Assembly: GCF_001571385.1 (NCBI RefSeq)
Contig: NZ_BCNW01000001.1
Span: 1,674,001 to 1,738,000, forward strand
Direction of reading: 5' to 3'
DNA from: Methanofollis ethanolicus
Lineage (GTDB): Archaea > Halobacteriota > Methanomicrobia > Methanomicrobiales > Methanofollaceae
DNA: 64,000 nucleotides
Positions 19,079 through 26,707 of this stretch are shown in pieces; position 1 is the stretch's first letter; each line of letters starts with the position of its first letter. The notes under the pieces were generated by a model that was not told the origin of the DNA, did not search any database, and worked only from the letters and a program-made list of their open reading frames with translations. A program made the translations under genes and the position numbers.

Positions 19079-19851
19079 CCGCCGTCACGGTGGTGACGGC
19101 AGACATCGGCGGATTCCCGGCCGGCATGAAGGCGCACCCTCTCGTCATCGAGAGGGCCGCACAGGTGCTCAAGAAAGAGCACGGCGGCCTCATCGTCGAT
19201 TCCTTCGTGACCAGAGTGGGCGGAAGGCTTGCCTGCATCTTCACTCACCAGGACGACCCGCGGATCGCAGACCTTGTCGACCGTGTGATGGTGGAGTGCC
19301 GCACCCTTGCAACAGGTTTCGGCCTCGTCGGCCACGGTGAGGCAGGGAGAGCGGACCTTTCCGTCGAGAGCGGGGAGGGCGTGCTCGTCTTCCTCTCCAG
19401 CGGGGCGGGGGGAGGGGCCTGGAGCGAGGTGCTCGCCCGTATCTTCGCCGACCCCTACACGACGCCCGCCCTGGTGGACGACCCCCTCCTCCACCGGGGG
19501 TTTGCCTTCACCTGCAGTGACGGCGGGGTCTACCCCACGCCGTCCGGCGCCTACGACCTCCTCCAACACATCCGCGGCGGCGCCTCCGTCGTGAAGGTTG
19601 AGGGACCGGAGAAGACCGTCGCCACGGCCGGCACAGGCGCCGACCCGGCCCTCCTCCTCGGTACCGGCCGTGGGTGCCCGCCGGTCGCCGGCGTCCTCGC
19701 CGCCGTCGCGGCCTCAGGCCTCATGCCGGTCAGCCTCTGCGACGCCGTACCGGTCTGTACAAAAGCCGTCTGCCTGGGATTCGGGGTCCATGACGGCATG
19801 CTCATCGGCCCGGCAGACCTCTTCGACGACCCGGCCTTCACCCCGCGGTGA
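19075..19851 (+). CDS. Short FBP aldolase/phosphatase-like protein, likely catalytically degenerate
   Basis: 258 residues, recognisably like the archaeal bifunctional FBP aldolase/phosphatase (class V) but much shorter than its usual 365-400. Shared: VVTADIGGFPAGMKAHP, FADPYTTPALVDDPLLHRGF, YDLLQHI, LMPVSLCDA and GPADLFDDPAF. Aligned by eye with the canonical family, the metal-binding Asp-Asp of xVGDDLxLIxTH is GR (RVGGRLACIFTH), the His of GHHxVHP is lost, the Schiff-base region GKYVGKDDP reads TAGTGADP, and the C-terminal tail with the catalytic Tyr is missing. It is translationally coupled to fbp, so a regulatory role is plausible. Note the alternative: a functional enzyme with altered chemistry. 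Confidence 0.75.
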   Translation: MTAVTVVTADIGGFPAGMKAHPLVIERAAQVLKKEHGGLIVDSFVTRVGGRLACIFTHQDDPRIADLVDRVMVECRTLATGFGLVGHGEAGRADLSVESGEGVLVFLSSGAGGGAWSEVLARIFADPYTTPALVDDPLLHRGFAFTCSDGGVYPTPSGAYDLLQHIRGGASVVKVEGPEKTVATAGTGADPALLLGTGRGCPPVAGVLAAVAASGLMPVSLCDAVPVCTKAVCLGFGVHDGMLIGPADLFDDPAFTPR

Positions 19852-19931
19852 GGCCTCCGGAAAAAACGGTGCAATGGGGTTTTTCCGGCTGATGGAAAGA
19901 TTAAATACTTTCCACCACCACATAACCTCAG

Positions 19932-20168
19932 ATGGTCAACAGTATTGTTCTGCCAGTGAAAAAAGTTTTTTCGCTCGTTGATTCAAAGATTAGCGTAGAG
20001 ATCAAGGACGAGGGCCGGAAGCTGCAGGGAAGACTCGTTGCCGTGGACGAGCACCTGAACCTGCACATGGACGAGACGATCGAGTTCACGGGCGACCAGC
20101 GGGGACGCAACCTCGGCACCGTCGTCATCAGGGGGAACAATATTCTTACGATCGCACCCCTTATCTGA
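19932..20168 (+). CDS. Sm-like archaeal RNA-binding protein
   Basis: 78 residues with both Sm motifs: LQGRLVAVDEHLNLHMDET (Sm1) and the Sm2 strand GTVVIRGNNILTIAPL. Archaeal Sm proteins form heptameric rings that bind U-rich RNA. Length and motifs are typical. The ATG follows a purine-poor AT-rich leader beginning about 80 bases after the FBPA/P-like gene. Its stop overlaps the start of the next gene (TGATG), so the two are co-translated. Confidence 0.92.
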   Translation: MVNSIVLPVKKVFSLVDSKISVEIKDEGRKLQGRLVAVDEHLNLHMDETIEFTGDQRGRNLGTVVIRGNNILTIAPLI

Positions 20169-20515
20169 TGGACATGCCATCTGTTGAAGATGAGGCCCTG
20201 AGGATCATCCAGTCGAGGCAGGAAGGAGTGCTCCAGAGTGAACTCTGGAAACTCCTCAACATCGACAGCCGGAAATGCTCGCGGGTCGTCAAGAAACTGA
20301 GCGATGCCGGCCTCATCGATCGCCTCGAGTACAGAGAGGAGGGGCTCAAGACATACCTGCTGAAGGCACGGCAGCAGGCGGTCGATCCCTCTCTCCTGAT
20401 GGCAGGAGAAGAGTTGATCCCCTGTATCGGTTGTGACCTGGACTGCAATGTGGAGCAGTGTTCGGTCCTTCTTGACTGGATGTACGAACTGGCAATCAGC
20501 GAAGTGAACGAGTAA
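20168..20515 (+). CDS. Winged-helix protein with C-terminal Cys cluster
   Basis: 115 residues. The N-terminal 75 form a winged helix resembling MarR/Lrp and Rpc34-type domains (ALRIIQSRQEGVLQSELWKL, SRVVKKLSDAGLIDRLEYRE). The C-terminal part carries CIGCDLDCNVEQC, a four-Cys cluster that may bind zinc or an Fe-S cluster. It is probably a transcription factor or an RNA polymerase-associated factor. Coupling to the Sm protein gene suggests an RNA-related or housekeeping role, but the function is not known. Confidence 0.7.
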   Translation: MDMPSVEDEALRIIQSRQEGVLQSELWKLLNIDSRKCSRVVKKLSDAGLIDRLEYREEGLKTYLLKARQQAVDPSLLMAGEELIPCIGCDLDCNVEQCSVLLDWMYELAISEVNE

Positions 20516-20548
20516 CCTGTCCTTGCCCGGGACGAACTTCCTTTTTTC

Positions 20549-20975
20549 GGCTCTTGTGAATCGCTCATGCTCTCACCAAGGCACGAGTGCGGCCCGCTGC
20601 CGTCCCCATAATCGAAATTGGGGGACGAAGTGCCTTCGAACCCCACATTGGGATTGGGGGTGGGACGGCAATCTCCCCCTTAGCAATCCTCTTCCGGGGT
20701 TCTATCCTCATTGCAAGGGTTCGGGATGAAACCTGCGGTGATTCCGTATGGAAAAGGCGATTGATCGGGCTCTCCCATCCCTAATTCTATCCTAATTTTG
20801 GGGGTCCGGGGGGCCGCCGCCCCCCGGTGTCTGATTAAGGGATGGCGTTTGTACGGGTGTCACAGGATCTAAATGCCTGTACCGGGGATGAAACCCGCGG
20901 TGAGCATGTATGGAGAAGGTAGTGGATCCACGCTTTCACCGGAGGATCAGAGGTATCTCCCACTTTCAACAGAGC
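20549..20975. repeat. Dispersed repeat, copy C
   Basis: Begins GGCTCTTGTGAATCGCTC (20549) and ends TTTCAACAGAGC (20964-20975), imperfect inverted ends of the family. The middle has the typical GGGGGTCCGGGGGGCCGCCGC-type GC block around 20800-20830. Two blocks GGATGAAACC-GCGGTGA-TATGGA-AAGG recur at about 20725 and 20885, showing internal duplication. No gene is seen. Confidence 0.65.
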
Positions 20976-20996
20976 AGAAAAATGGAGACCTGATCA

Positions 20997-22148
20997 TCAC
21001 CGCCGCCGGCGGTACAGGGCCGCCACCATCCACCCCGCAAGCACCACCCCCCCGGCGAGCAGGAGGACCTGCGGCAGGGGCCGGTTAAAAATGGTCGAGA
21101 ACCCGAACAGGGACTTTTCTGGAGAGATGGCTCCCGGGGCCTCCGCAACAGGGGGCAGTGTTTCGATCGTCCTGACAGGCGGGAGTGTCGGGGGCTGCGT
21201 CGGCTGCGTCGATATCACTGCGGCAATCGTTTCGAGGGCGTACATGGATACCCTCTGGTCACCCGTGCCCGTCCCCGAGAGGACAAGGGACCCGTCGTCC
21301 GAGATGACGGCCGCGGTGACCGACGCGGGCTGTGTCTCCTTCCAGAGGAGTTCGCCATCTTTCGAGAGCAGATAGACGGCCTGGTCCTGCGATGCCCCGA
21401 CAACCCGGCCATCAGATGTGATCCCCACATGATGGACGCGGTTGTCTGTCCTGTACTGCCAGAGCAGCGTCCCATTGCTGCTATAGAGGTGAACCCGGTA
21501 ATCCAGGGACCCGACGGCGATCAGGGCCCCGTCAGGGGATATGGCGACCGATCGAATCCCTTTCCCGGCATCCTTTTTCCAGATCTTTTTGCCGTTCTTG
21601 CCCAGCATGTAGACCTGACCGTCGGCACCCGCGGCGACCAGACTGCCGTCGGCCGAGATCGCGACGGCATCGACATCGCCTGTCGTATCATACTTCCATA
21701 ACTCGCCGGCGCCGCGTCTGAGAAGGCGTACTGTGTCGTCGTCGCTTCCTACGGCGATATATTTTCCATCGGTAGATATGGCCACGCTAAAGGCGAAGTA
21801 CCCGGAATTCCACCGCCAGTCCAGATCCCCCTCGCGGGTAAAGACCCGCACCAGGTCCGACCCTTCGACGACATAGGCCCCGTCCTTCGAGACCGCAGAA
21901 CCATAGACCGGGCACCCTGTTTCATGGCTCCAGAGGAGGGTGCCGTTCCGGTCATAATAATACAGGGCCCCGGGCCTGTTTGTCCCGACCGTAAAGGAGG
22001 AACCGTCGGGCGCCAGTGCAAGGGTCAGGATCTCGCTCCCGAAGGCATGCTCCCATGTACGGGTCGCCTCGATCTCTCCGGCACTCCCGACCACCACGGC
22101 CTGTAGTGCCAGAACAAAGAGAAGAGCAAATAGTGTCCACTTCGGCAT
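20997..22148 (-). CDS. Membrane-anchored WD40/PQQ-type beta-propeller protein
   Basis: 383 residues: a signal peptide (about 1-22), seven or so beta-propeller blades of the form VAISxDGxxxAVGSxDxxVxLxxxxGxLLWxY (for example VAISTDGKYIAVGSDD, VAISADGSLVAAGADG, VAISPDGALIAVGSLD), a Pro/Thr-rich linker (TQPTQPPTLPP) near 305 and a C-terminal transmembrane helix followed by YRRRR. The propeller should face the outside of the cell. Function is unknown; such proteins are common in Methanomicrobia surface layers. It is divergent from the pilin-like gene at 22303. Confidence 0.85.
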   Translation of the reverse strand: MPKWTLFALLFVLALQAVVVGSAGEIEATRTWEHAFGSEILTLALAPDGSSFTVGTNRPGALYYYDRNGTLLWSHETGCPVYGSAVSKDGAYVVEGSDLVRVFTREGDLDWRWNSGYFAFSVAISTDGKYIAVGSDDDTVRLLRRGAGELWKYDTTGDVDAVAISADGSLVAAGADGQVYMLGKNGKKIWKKDAGKGIRSVAISPDGALIAVGSLDYRVHLYSSNGTLLWQYRTDNRVHHVGITSDGRVVGASQDQAVYLLSKDGELLWKETQPASVTAAVISDDGSLVLSGTGTGDQRVSMYALETIAAVISTQPTQPPTLPPVRTIETLPPVAEAPGAISPEKSLFGFSTIFNRPLPQVLLLAGGVVLAGWMVAALYRRRR

Positions 22149-22302
22149 GCACGTCCCCCACCTGCTTCTCCCTTCCGACAGCAGAGGAAGAAGAGAGTTT
22201 GAGAGAGATCACGCCCCTCATATATGAATTTTGCGCTGACGGGAGCGGCAGAGATGTCCGCCGACCGGAAGTCTTATGTAGGGACATCGCCAGGCCAGAA
22301 CA

Positions 22303-22893
22303 ATGAGCTCCGGAACAGTTGAGGCAACATCTCATCTGATAGGCGAGCTGATCCTCTGTGCGGTCGTCATGACCGCCGCTGTCCTCCTCATTATCTATTG
22401 CCTGGGTTTCTCCTTTTCTTTCTCGATCTCTGAGGACCCGTGCATCTTCGAGATCATCGACATCGCCCACGTCGATGACGAAAAACCGTATACGATGAAC
22501 TATGACAGCCGCGTCTCCCTCTGGTACAACCCCCGTCCCCCTCCCGAGGACGCGGGGGACGCGGCCATGAAAGAGTTCTGGAAACGCCTCGGCGTCCATA
22601 CGACCGAACCCGACAGGACACGCTATTATGTCAAAAACGATATGTATCCCACATTTTTCAAAAACGGCCAGAAGGTCGAGGCCCGCATCCTGACGATGGA
22701 GGCGCACGAGTTCATACAGACCCATCACACCGGCACCCAGTATATGACAGGCACAGGGAGCCAGTGGTGCCCGAACGGTCGGATCATCATCGACTTCGCC
22801 AACGGCACCTTCCGTCCCGGCGACGTGGTGCGGGTCGAGATCCGCGACACCCGGACAGGTGCGCTCATCTCTGCCGATACGTATACTGCATAG
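22303..22893 (+). CDS. Type IV pilin-like secreted protein
   Basis: 196 residues with one N-terminal hydrophobic helix (about 12-36, LIGELILCAVVMTAAVLLIIYC) followed by an extracytoplasmic domain. The pattern fits archaeal pilin N-terminal domain proteins (DUF1628-like), which are normally cleaved before the helix by a prepilin peptidase, although no classic cleavage motif is clear. The C-terminal WCPNGRIIIDFANGTFRPGDVVRVEIRDTRTG segment is the beta-rich domain typical of this group. The last 29 bases overlap the convergent DUF99 gene. Confidence 0.7.
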   Translation: MSSGTVEATSHLIGELILCAVVMTAAVLLIIYCLGFSFSFSISEDPCIFEIIDIAHVDDEKPYTMNYDSRVSLWYNPRPPPEDAGDAAMKEFWKRLGVHTTEPDRTRYYVKNDMYPTFFKNGQKVEARILTMEAHEFIQTHHTGTQYMTGTGSQWCPNGRIIIDFANGTFRPGDVVRVEIRDTRTGALISADTYTA

Positions 22894-23434
22894 CGGCGCG
22901 GGCGGCGAGGCGGGCGACCCGCAGGGGTTCTGGGATCTTCCCGTCGCGGGTGAAGGCATCGACGACTCTCCCCGCGTCCGCCGTCTCGATCCCCGCCGAC
23001 CGCAGGTAGACGGTGTACCCGGTGCCAAGGCGGAGGGGGACGCGAGGGCCGAGGCGGCTGTACGCCTCCATCCTCTCTGCATCGCCCGGGAAGTGAGCGG
23101 CGATATCATCTTCAAGACCGTCCGAGTCCTCGTACGTGACCACGACGACGGGGAGCCCCGTCGCACGGCTGACCACGTCGGGGTCGATGATATTGTACCA
23201 GGCGATGACGCACCCGGAGAGGAGGACACAGTTGATATCCTCCCGTTCCAATCCTTGAAATAGGGAGATCACGGCAGCGGTCCCGTCCACGCCGCCGACC
23301 GTCACCTCGCCGAACCCGAAGCCGTCGACCACGCCGTCCCTGCGCATCACGACGCCGGCAAGCGTGGACCTCTCCCGCCCCCGGAAACTCTCGGCGATAC
23401 CGAGGGCACGCAGCCCCGTCTTCGCCATGTGCAT
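22865..23434 (-). CDS. DUF99 (UPF0215) family protein
   Basis: 189 residues. The family core is clear: GLRALGIAESFRGRERSTLAGVVMRRDGVVDGF at the N-terminus, LSGCVIAWYNIIDPDVVSRATGLPVVVVTYEDSDG in the middle and a C-terminal LRVARLAARA. UPF0215 proteins are widespread in Archaea and have an endonuclease V-like fold; a DNA-repair role for damaged bases has been proposed. Two starts, 23434 and 23428, are equally likely. The 3' end overlaps the pilin-like gene on the other strand. Confidence 0.85.
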   Translation of the reverse strand: MHMAKTGLRALGIAESFRGRERSTLAGVVMRRDGVVDGFGFGEVTVGGVDGTAAVISLFQGLEREDINCVLLSGCVIAWYNIIDPDVVSRATGLPVVVVTYEDSDGLEDDIAAHFPGDAERMEAYSRLGPRVPLRLGTGYTVYLRSAGIETADAGRVVDAFTRDGKIPEPLRVARLAARAAMQYTYRQR

Positions 23435-23467
23435 GGAAGCACTTATGACGATGGCTTTTTAAATAGT

Positions 23468-24406
23468 ATGGCAATGGAGATCGAGAAGGACCAGGTGTGC
23501 ATCTTCATTCCCACCCTGAACGAGGCGCCGACCATAGAAGGCCTGGTCAGGGAGTTTCAAGAAAGGGGATATCACCGGATTCTGGTGGCTGACGGGCACA
23601 GTACCGACGGCACACCGGAGATTGCGCGGAAAGCCGGGGCAGAAGTCATCTTCCAGACTGAAAAGGGAAAAGGAAACGCGATCATCGAAGCAGCCGCGAT
23701 CATCGATCTCCCCTATGTCCTCATGCTCGACGGGGACGGCACGTACCTCCCCGACGACGCCGAGAAGATGCTCTCTCCCCTCGTCTCCGGTTTCGACCAC
23801 GTGATCGGCGACCGTCTCGCCTACCCGGAGAAAGGCGCCTTAACCCGCCTGAACCTCGTCGGGAACTATATCATCAACTATTTCTTCAAGGTCGCCCACG
23901 GCCGCGACCTCCATGACATCCTCTCCGGCTACCGCGCCTTCACCCTCTCCTCCCTGCGGCAGATGGACCTCCAGGAGGCGGGGTTCGAGATCGAGACCGA
24001 GATGGCGGTGCAGGCGGTAAAATTCGACCAGCAGGTCGCGGTGGTCCCTGTCCACTACCTGATGCGGCCGGGGACGCCGACCAAACTCAATCCCGTCCAG
24101 GACGGGTTCAGGATTCTCTCGGCAATCTTCCGTTTCGCCCGCCTTAATAATCCCCTCTTCTATTTCGGGATGATAGGGCTCCTGCTCACCTTTATCGGCG
24201 GGTGCATGGGGGTCTATGTCTTCCTCGAATGGCTCAAAGACATCGAGCACCTCCCGATGACCATCCTCACGGTGCTCTTCATCGTCGTCGGCATCGAGAT
24301 CTTCATGTTCGGCGTGATCAGCGACCTGATCCTCGCCTTCCACCGCGAGGTGATCCGGGAGGTCCAGAGGCTGCAGCCGCCTCAGCCGCCGAAGAGACGG
24401 GAGTGA
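23468..24406 (+). CDS. AglJ-like dolichyl-phosphate glycosyltransferase
   Basis: 312 residues. An N-terminal GT2 domain (CIFIPTLNEAPTIEGLV, VADGHSTDGTPEI, MLDGDGTYLPDD with the DxD-type metal site, ILSGYRAF) is followed by two transmembrane helices (about 225-247 and 258-282) and a basic tail. It matches the archaeal S-layer N-glycosyltransferase AglJ, which starts lipid-linked glycan assembly on dolichol phosphate at the cytoplasmic membrane face. The ATG at 23468 was preferred because upstream codons are in an AT-rich promoter. A second ATG lies at 23474. Confidence 0.88.
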   Translation: MAMEIEKDQVCIFIPTLNEAPTIEGLVREFQERGYHRILVADGHSTDGTPEIARKAGAEVIFQTEKGKGNAIIEAAAIIDLPYVLMLDGDGTYLPDDAEKMLSPLVSGFDHVIGDRLAYPEKGALTRLNLVGNYIINYFFKVAHGRDLHDILSGYRAFTLSSLRQMDLQEAGFEIETEMAVQAVKFDQQVAVVPVHYLMRPGTPTKLNPVQDGFRILSAIFRFARLNNPLFYFGMIGLLLTFIGGCMGVYVFLEWLKDIEHLPMTILTVLFIVVGIEIFMFGVISDLILAFHREVIREVQRLQPPQPPKRRE

Positions 24407-24711
24407 GTGAGTCGGCCTCCCCCTCTATCTCGGTCTCGTCAGTTCAATCTCCATCAGCCCTCTTTTTTTGATCCCCTGCCGCTTCATGCTCCGATTCTCA
24501 TAAAAACAATAGCGGATCATTTATCTTTCCCTCGGGTATATCCTCCACCTCATTGCAGAAGGCTTATGAGAGAATCCCGTCCCCCTCACGGAAAAAATTC
24601 AGATGGTGAACCGTCGAAAGGTCCGCAGATGAGCGATGTAATTATTCAGGCCCTCGAAAAAGTGGAGAACAGCGGGAAGACGCACACGAAGGAGATCTAA
24701 GAGGGGAAAGG
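24407..24711. other. Intergenic, possible 23-codon ORF
   Basis: A stretch of 305 bases between AglJ and a toxin remnant. A short frame from the ATG at 24629 to the stop at 24700 encodes a 23-residue lysine- and glutamate-rich peptide (ends GKTHTKEI) after an AT-rich leader. It could be a real small protein or an antitoxin fragment, but nothing confirms it. No repeat or RNA gene was recognised. Confidence 0.3.
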
Positions 24712-24845
24712 TCAGTACCCAAATCGCCTCTCATATGCAGTGTGGTCCAGCCACTCGATGATCACCACGATCGTCTCGCCGTCGCTGGCCACCGTATAGA
24801 TCAGGCGCCACGAGTCGTTCTGGTTATACTTCCAGAGGTTCTGTG
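24712..24845 (-). pseudogene. RelE/ParE-like toxin remnant, C-terminal part
   Basis: The minus strand reads NLWKYNQNDSWRLIYTVASD then an EWLDHTAYERRFGY end and a stop at 24712. This is the C-terminal core of a RelE-superfamily toxin. Upstream (24846-24960) the frame soon meets a stop and no N-terminal strand is recognisable, so the gene is truncated. It sits next to another broken accessory gene and marks decayed mobile material. Confidence 0.65.
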
Positions 24846-24971
24846 GCGACGAGTGGTGCCGTCGTCATGAAGGTGATAGAGGGGGAGGTGACAGAGGGCG
24901 GTTCGTCCCGACCGTGCCGGTGATAGGTGCCCTGCGATCAGGTCGGGGAGATCATCACGCCTCATCACGCA

Positions 24972-25950
24972 TTATCTCAGTGGCCCCTTTGTCTCCCGGG
25001 ACAGGACATAGTGCGTGTCCCGCCGCGACGTGCCCCGCCGTTCAAGAATATGCTTTGTGACCATCTCATTCAGGTCTCTCAGTGCGGTTCGGGCGGCGAC
25101 GGTGTTGAGTTTCTGATACTGAGTGTTGGTTATGGTGCCATGCTCCTTGAGGAAGGAAACGGCTGCGATCTGTCGGTCGTTCAGACGGAGTTCCTGTAGA
25201 TATCCATCGGTGAAGAGATTCATGCGCATGGTGAGCGTGAAACCGAGGGGCGTACTGACAATCTCAGGCGTTGGCAGTTTTCCCTCCTCCAGGGCCCGGA
25301 TGATCCGTTCGATCCCCGACCCGTAACGCTCCACGAGGCCAGCACGGTAGAAGACATCGGTGATCAACGGGTTGCGGAGATAGGAATAGTGTTCCCTGAG
25401 GATCATCTCGATGGTGACGCCCTCGGGAAGGCGACCGGGGTTGTGGAAGCGGATGGCATCGTCGAAGATCCTGACCTGCGTCTGGACGGTGTTGTTGAAG
25501 TAGTCCCGGTGGATGAGGGCGTTGAGCAGGGCCTCGCGGATCGCCGGGAGAGGGTATTCCCAGACCTCCTTCCGCTGAAAGGACTCCTGCATCGCCTCCT
25601 CTGAGATGTCGTAGCGGACGCCGATTGTAGTTCTTGATGATCCTCTCTGCCTCCTCGAACTGGACAAAGAGGTTGCCCCTGATCTCGTGGTCGCCGATGA
25701 TGATGATGTCGGCCCGCCTGAACCTGCCGATTCTGATGATGGTGTTCGGGAAATATGTCTGCGGGTCTTTGCCGAAGAGGACGATGGCACCGTTGGTGAT
25801 GCGGCCGTCCCTGATGAGGCCGAGACGGCGGAGGACGGTGTCGGCAAATCCCGACACTTTTCCGAAGGTGCTCCGCAAGTATTTCCAGCAACCGTAATGC
25901 CAGAGAAAAAAGAAAACAACGCAAGCGGAAAGCCAGAAGAAATGTAACAT
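24972..25950 (-). pseudogene. AlbA_2 / HATPase_c_4 (RecG-like) protein, truncated and frameshifted
   Basis: The C-terminal two thirds of a DNA-binding AlbA_2-type regulator are visible in two frames. Frame 1 (from 25950) gives GRITNGAIVLFGKDPQTYFP and RADIIIIGDHEIRGNLF; frame 2 gives YPLPAIREALLNALIHRDYF, GRLPEGVTIEMIL, GLVERYGSGIERIIRAL and a winged-helix tail. One extra base near 25628 separates them (IIKN / TIGVRYD). The N-terminal AlbA_2 domain is absent; the sequence before FGKVSGFADT looks like foreign AT-rich DNA. A homologous intact protein lies at 49254-50693. Confidence 0.82.
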
Positions 25951-25988
25951 TCTGGAAAATAGAGATTTGATTAATATTTATTATATTA

Positions 25989-26705
25989 CTATCCGGAACA
26001 CTCAATAGATACAAGATATGGAGAAAAATTCAGATAATCACAAAATGATTGACCAAGTGTCATGTACCAATCTTCTTCGCGAAACCACCCTTGTGATACT
26101 GAATTTCGAATAAGACTCTCTTTGTCGATGCCCAGATGTTTCGCAATCTCAGTAAGAGCATCATGTGGATCCATACGCTCAATATCATCTTTGTATTTTG
26201 AAAGTTGTCTATTTTTCTCAAAAGATTTAGCAACAAGGCTTTTTTCGAAACTCTGTGGTATAAATATAAAATGAAACTGGAATGAATGACGAGAATCCTG
26301 CTTTGAAGTAAGAGTGATCGTGCAATTATCTTCGTTCTTATCAAAATCTACATTGTTCATATTTTTAGCCCGTATAATCTCAGATATTGTATCGTAATAA
26401 TTTCCTAGGAGAAACCTATGATTGGAACCATCAGAATCCTTGAGAACAACGTAGTGTAGATTAAGGGGAGTAAAAGCAGCAAAGTATTCTCGAATAATTT
26501 TTGGGATATATTTGCTAATCAAATCATGCCCATTGTCCGAAAGGATAATACAAGGTTTTCCATCACGGCAACCCCATCTATAATACCTACTAAAACTCTT
26601 AAAATCACTATGCAGGCGGATTGGCAACACAGCATACTCTATTTTCAAGATTTCATCCAGAAACCAAGAGTCATATCTTCCTTCACAGAGAATAGGGCGA
26701 ATCAT
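25989..26705 (-). CDS. Possible Toprim-like partner of an OLD-type ATPase
   Basis: 238 residues, no clear named family. The N-terminal PILCEGRYDSWFLDEILK resembles the Glu-containing first motif of Toprim/DUF3226-like domains, and LHYVVLKDSDGSNHRF may supply the DxD motif. The middle CIILSDNGHDLI is compatible with the fold's central strand. It starts 2 bases after the ATPase stop codon, so the pair is surely one transcript. Codon use is AT-rich, unlike the core genes. I infer a nuclease or effector subunit; this is not established. Confidence 0.55.
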   Translation of the reverse strand: MIRPILCEGRYDSWFLDEILKIEYAVLPIRLHSDFKSFSRYYRWGCRDGKPCIILSDNGHDLISKYIPKIIREYFAAFTPLNLHYVVLKDSDGSNHRFLLGNYYDTISEIIRAKNMNNVDFDKNEDNCTITLTSKQDSRHSFQFHFIFIPQSFEKSLVAKSFEKNRQLSKYKDDIERMDPHDALTEIAKHLGIDKESLIRNSVSQGWFREEDWYMTLGQSFCDYLNFSPYLVSIECSG

Positions 26706-26707
26706 GA

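Noticed and set aside
25264-25950. A separate 228-residue gene
   Set aside because: Only its middle is protein-like, and that part continues an AlbA_2-type protein across a frameshift, so I treat both frames as one pseudogene.
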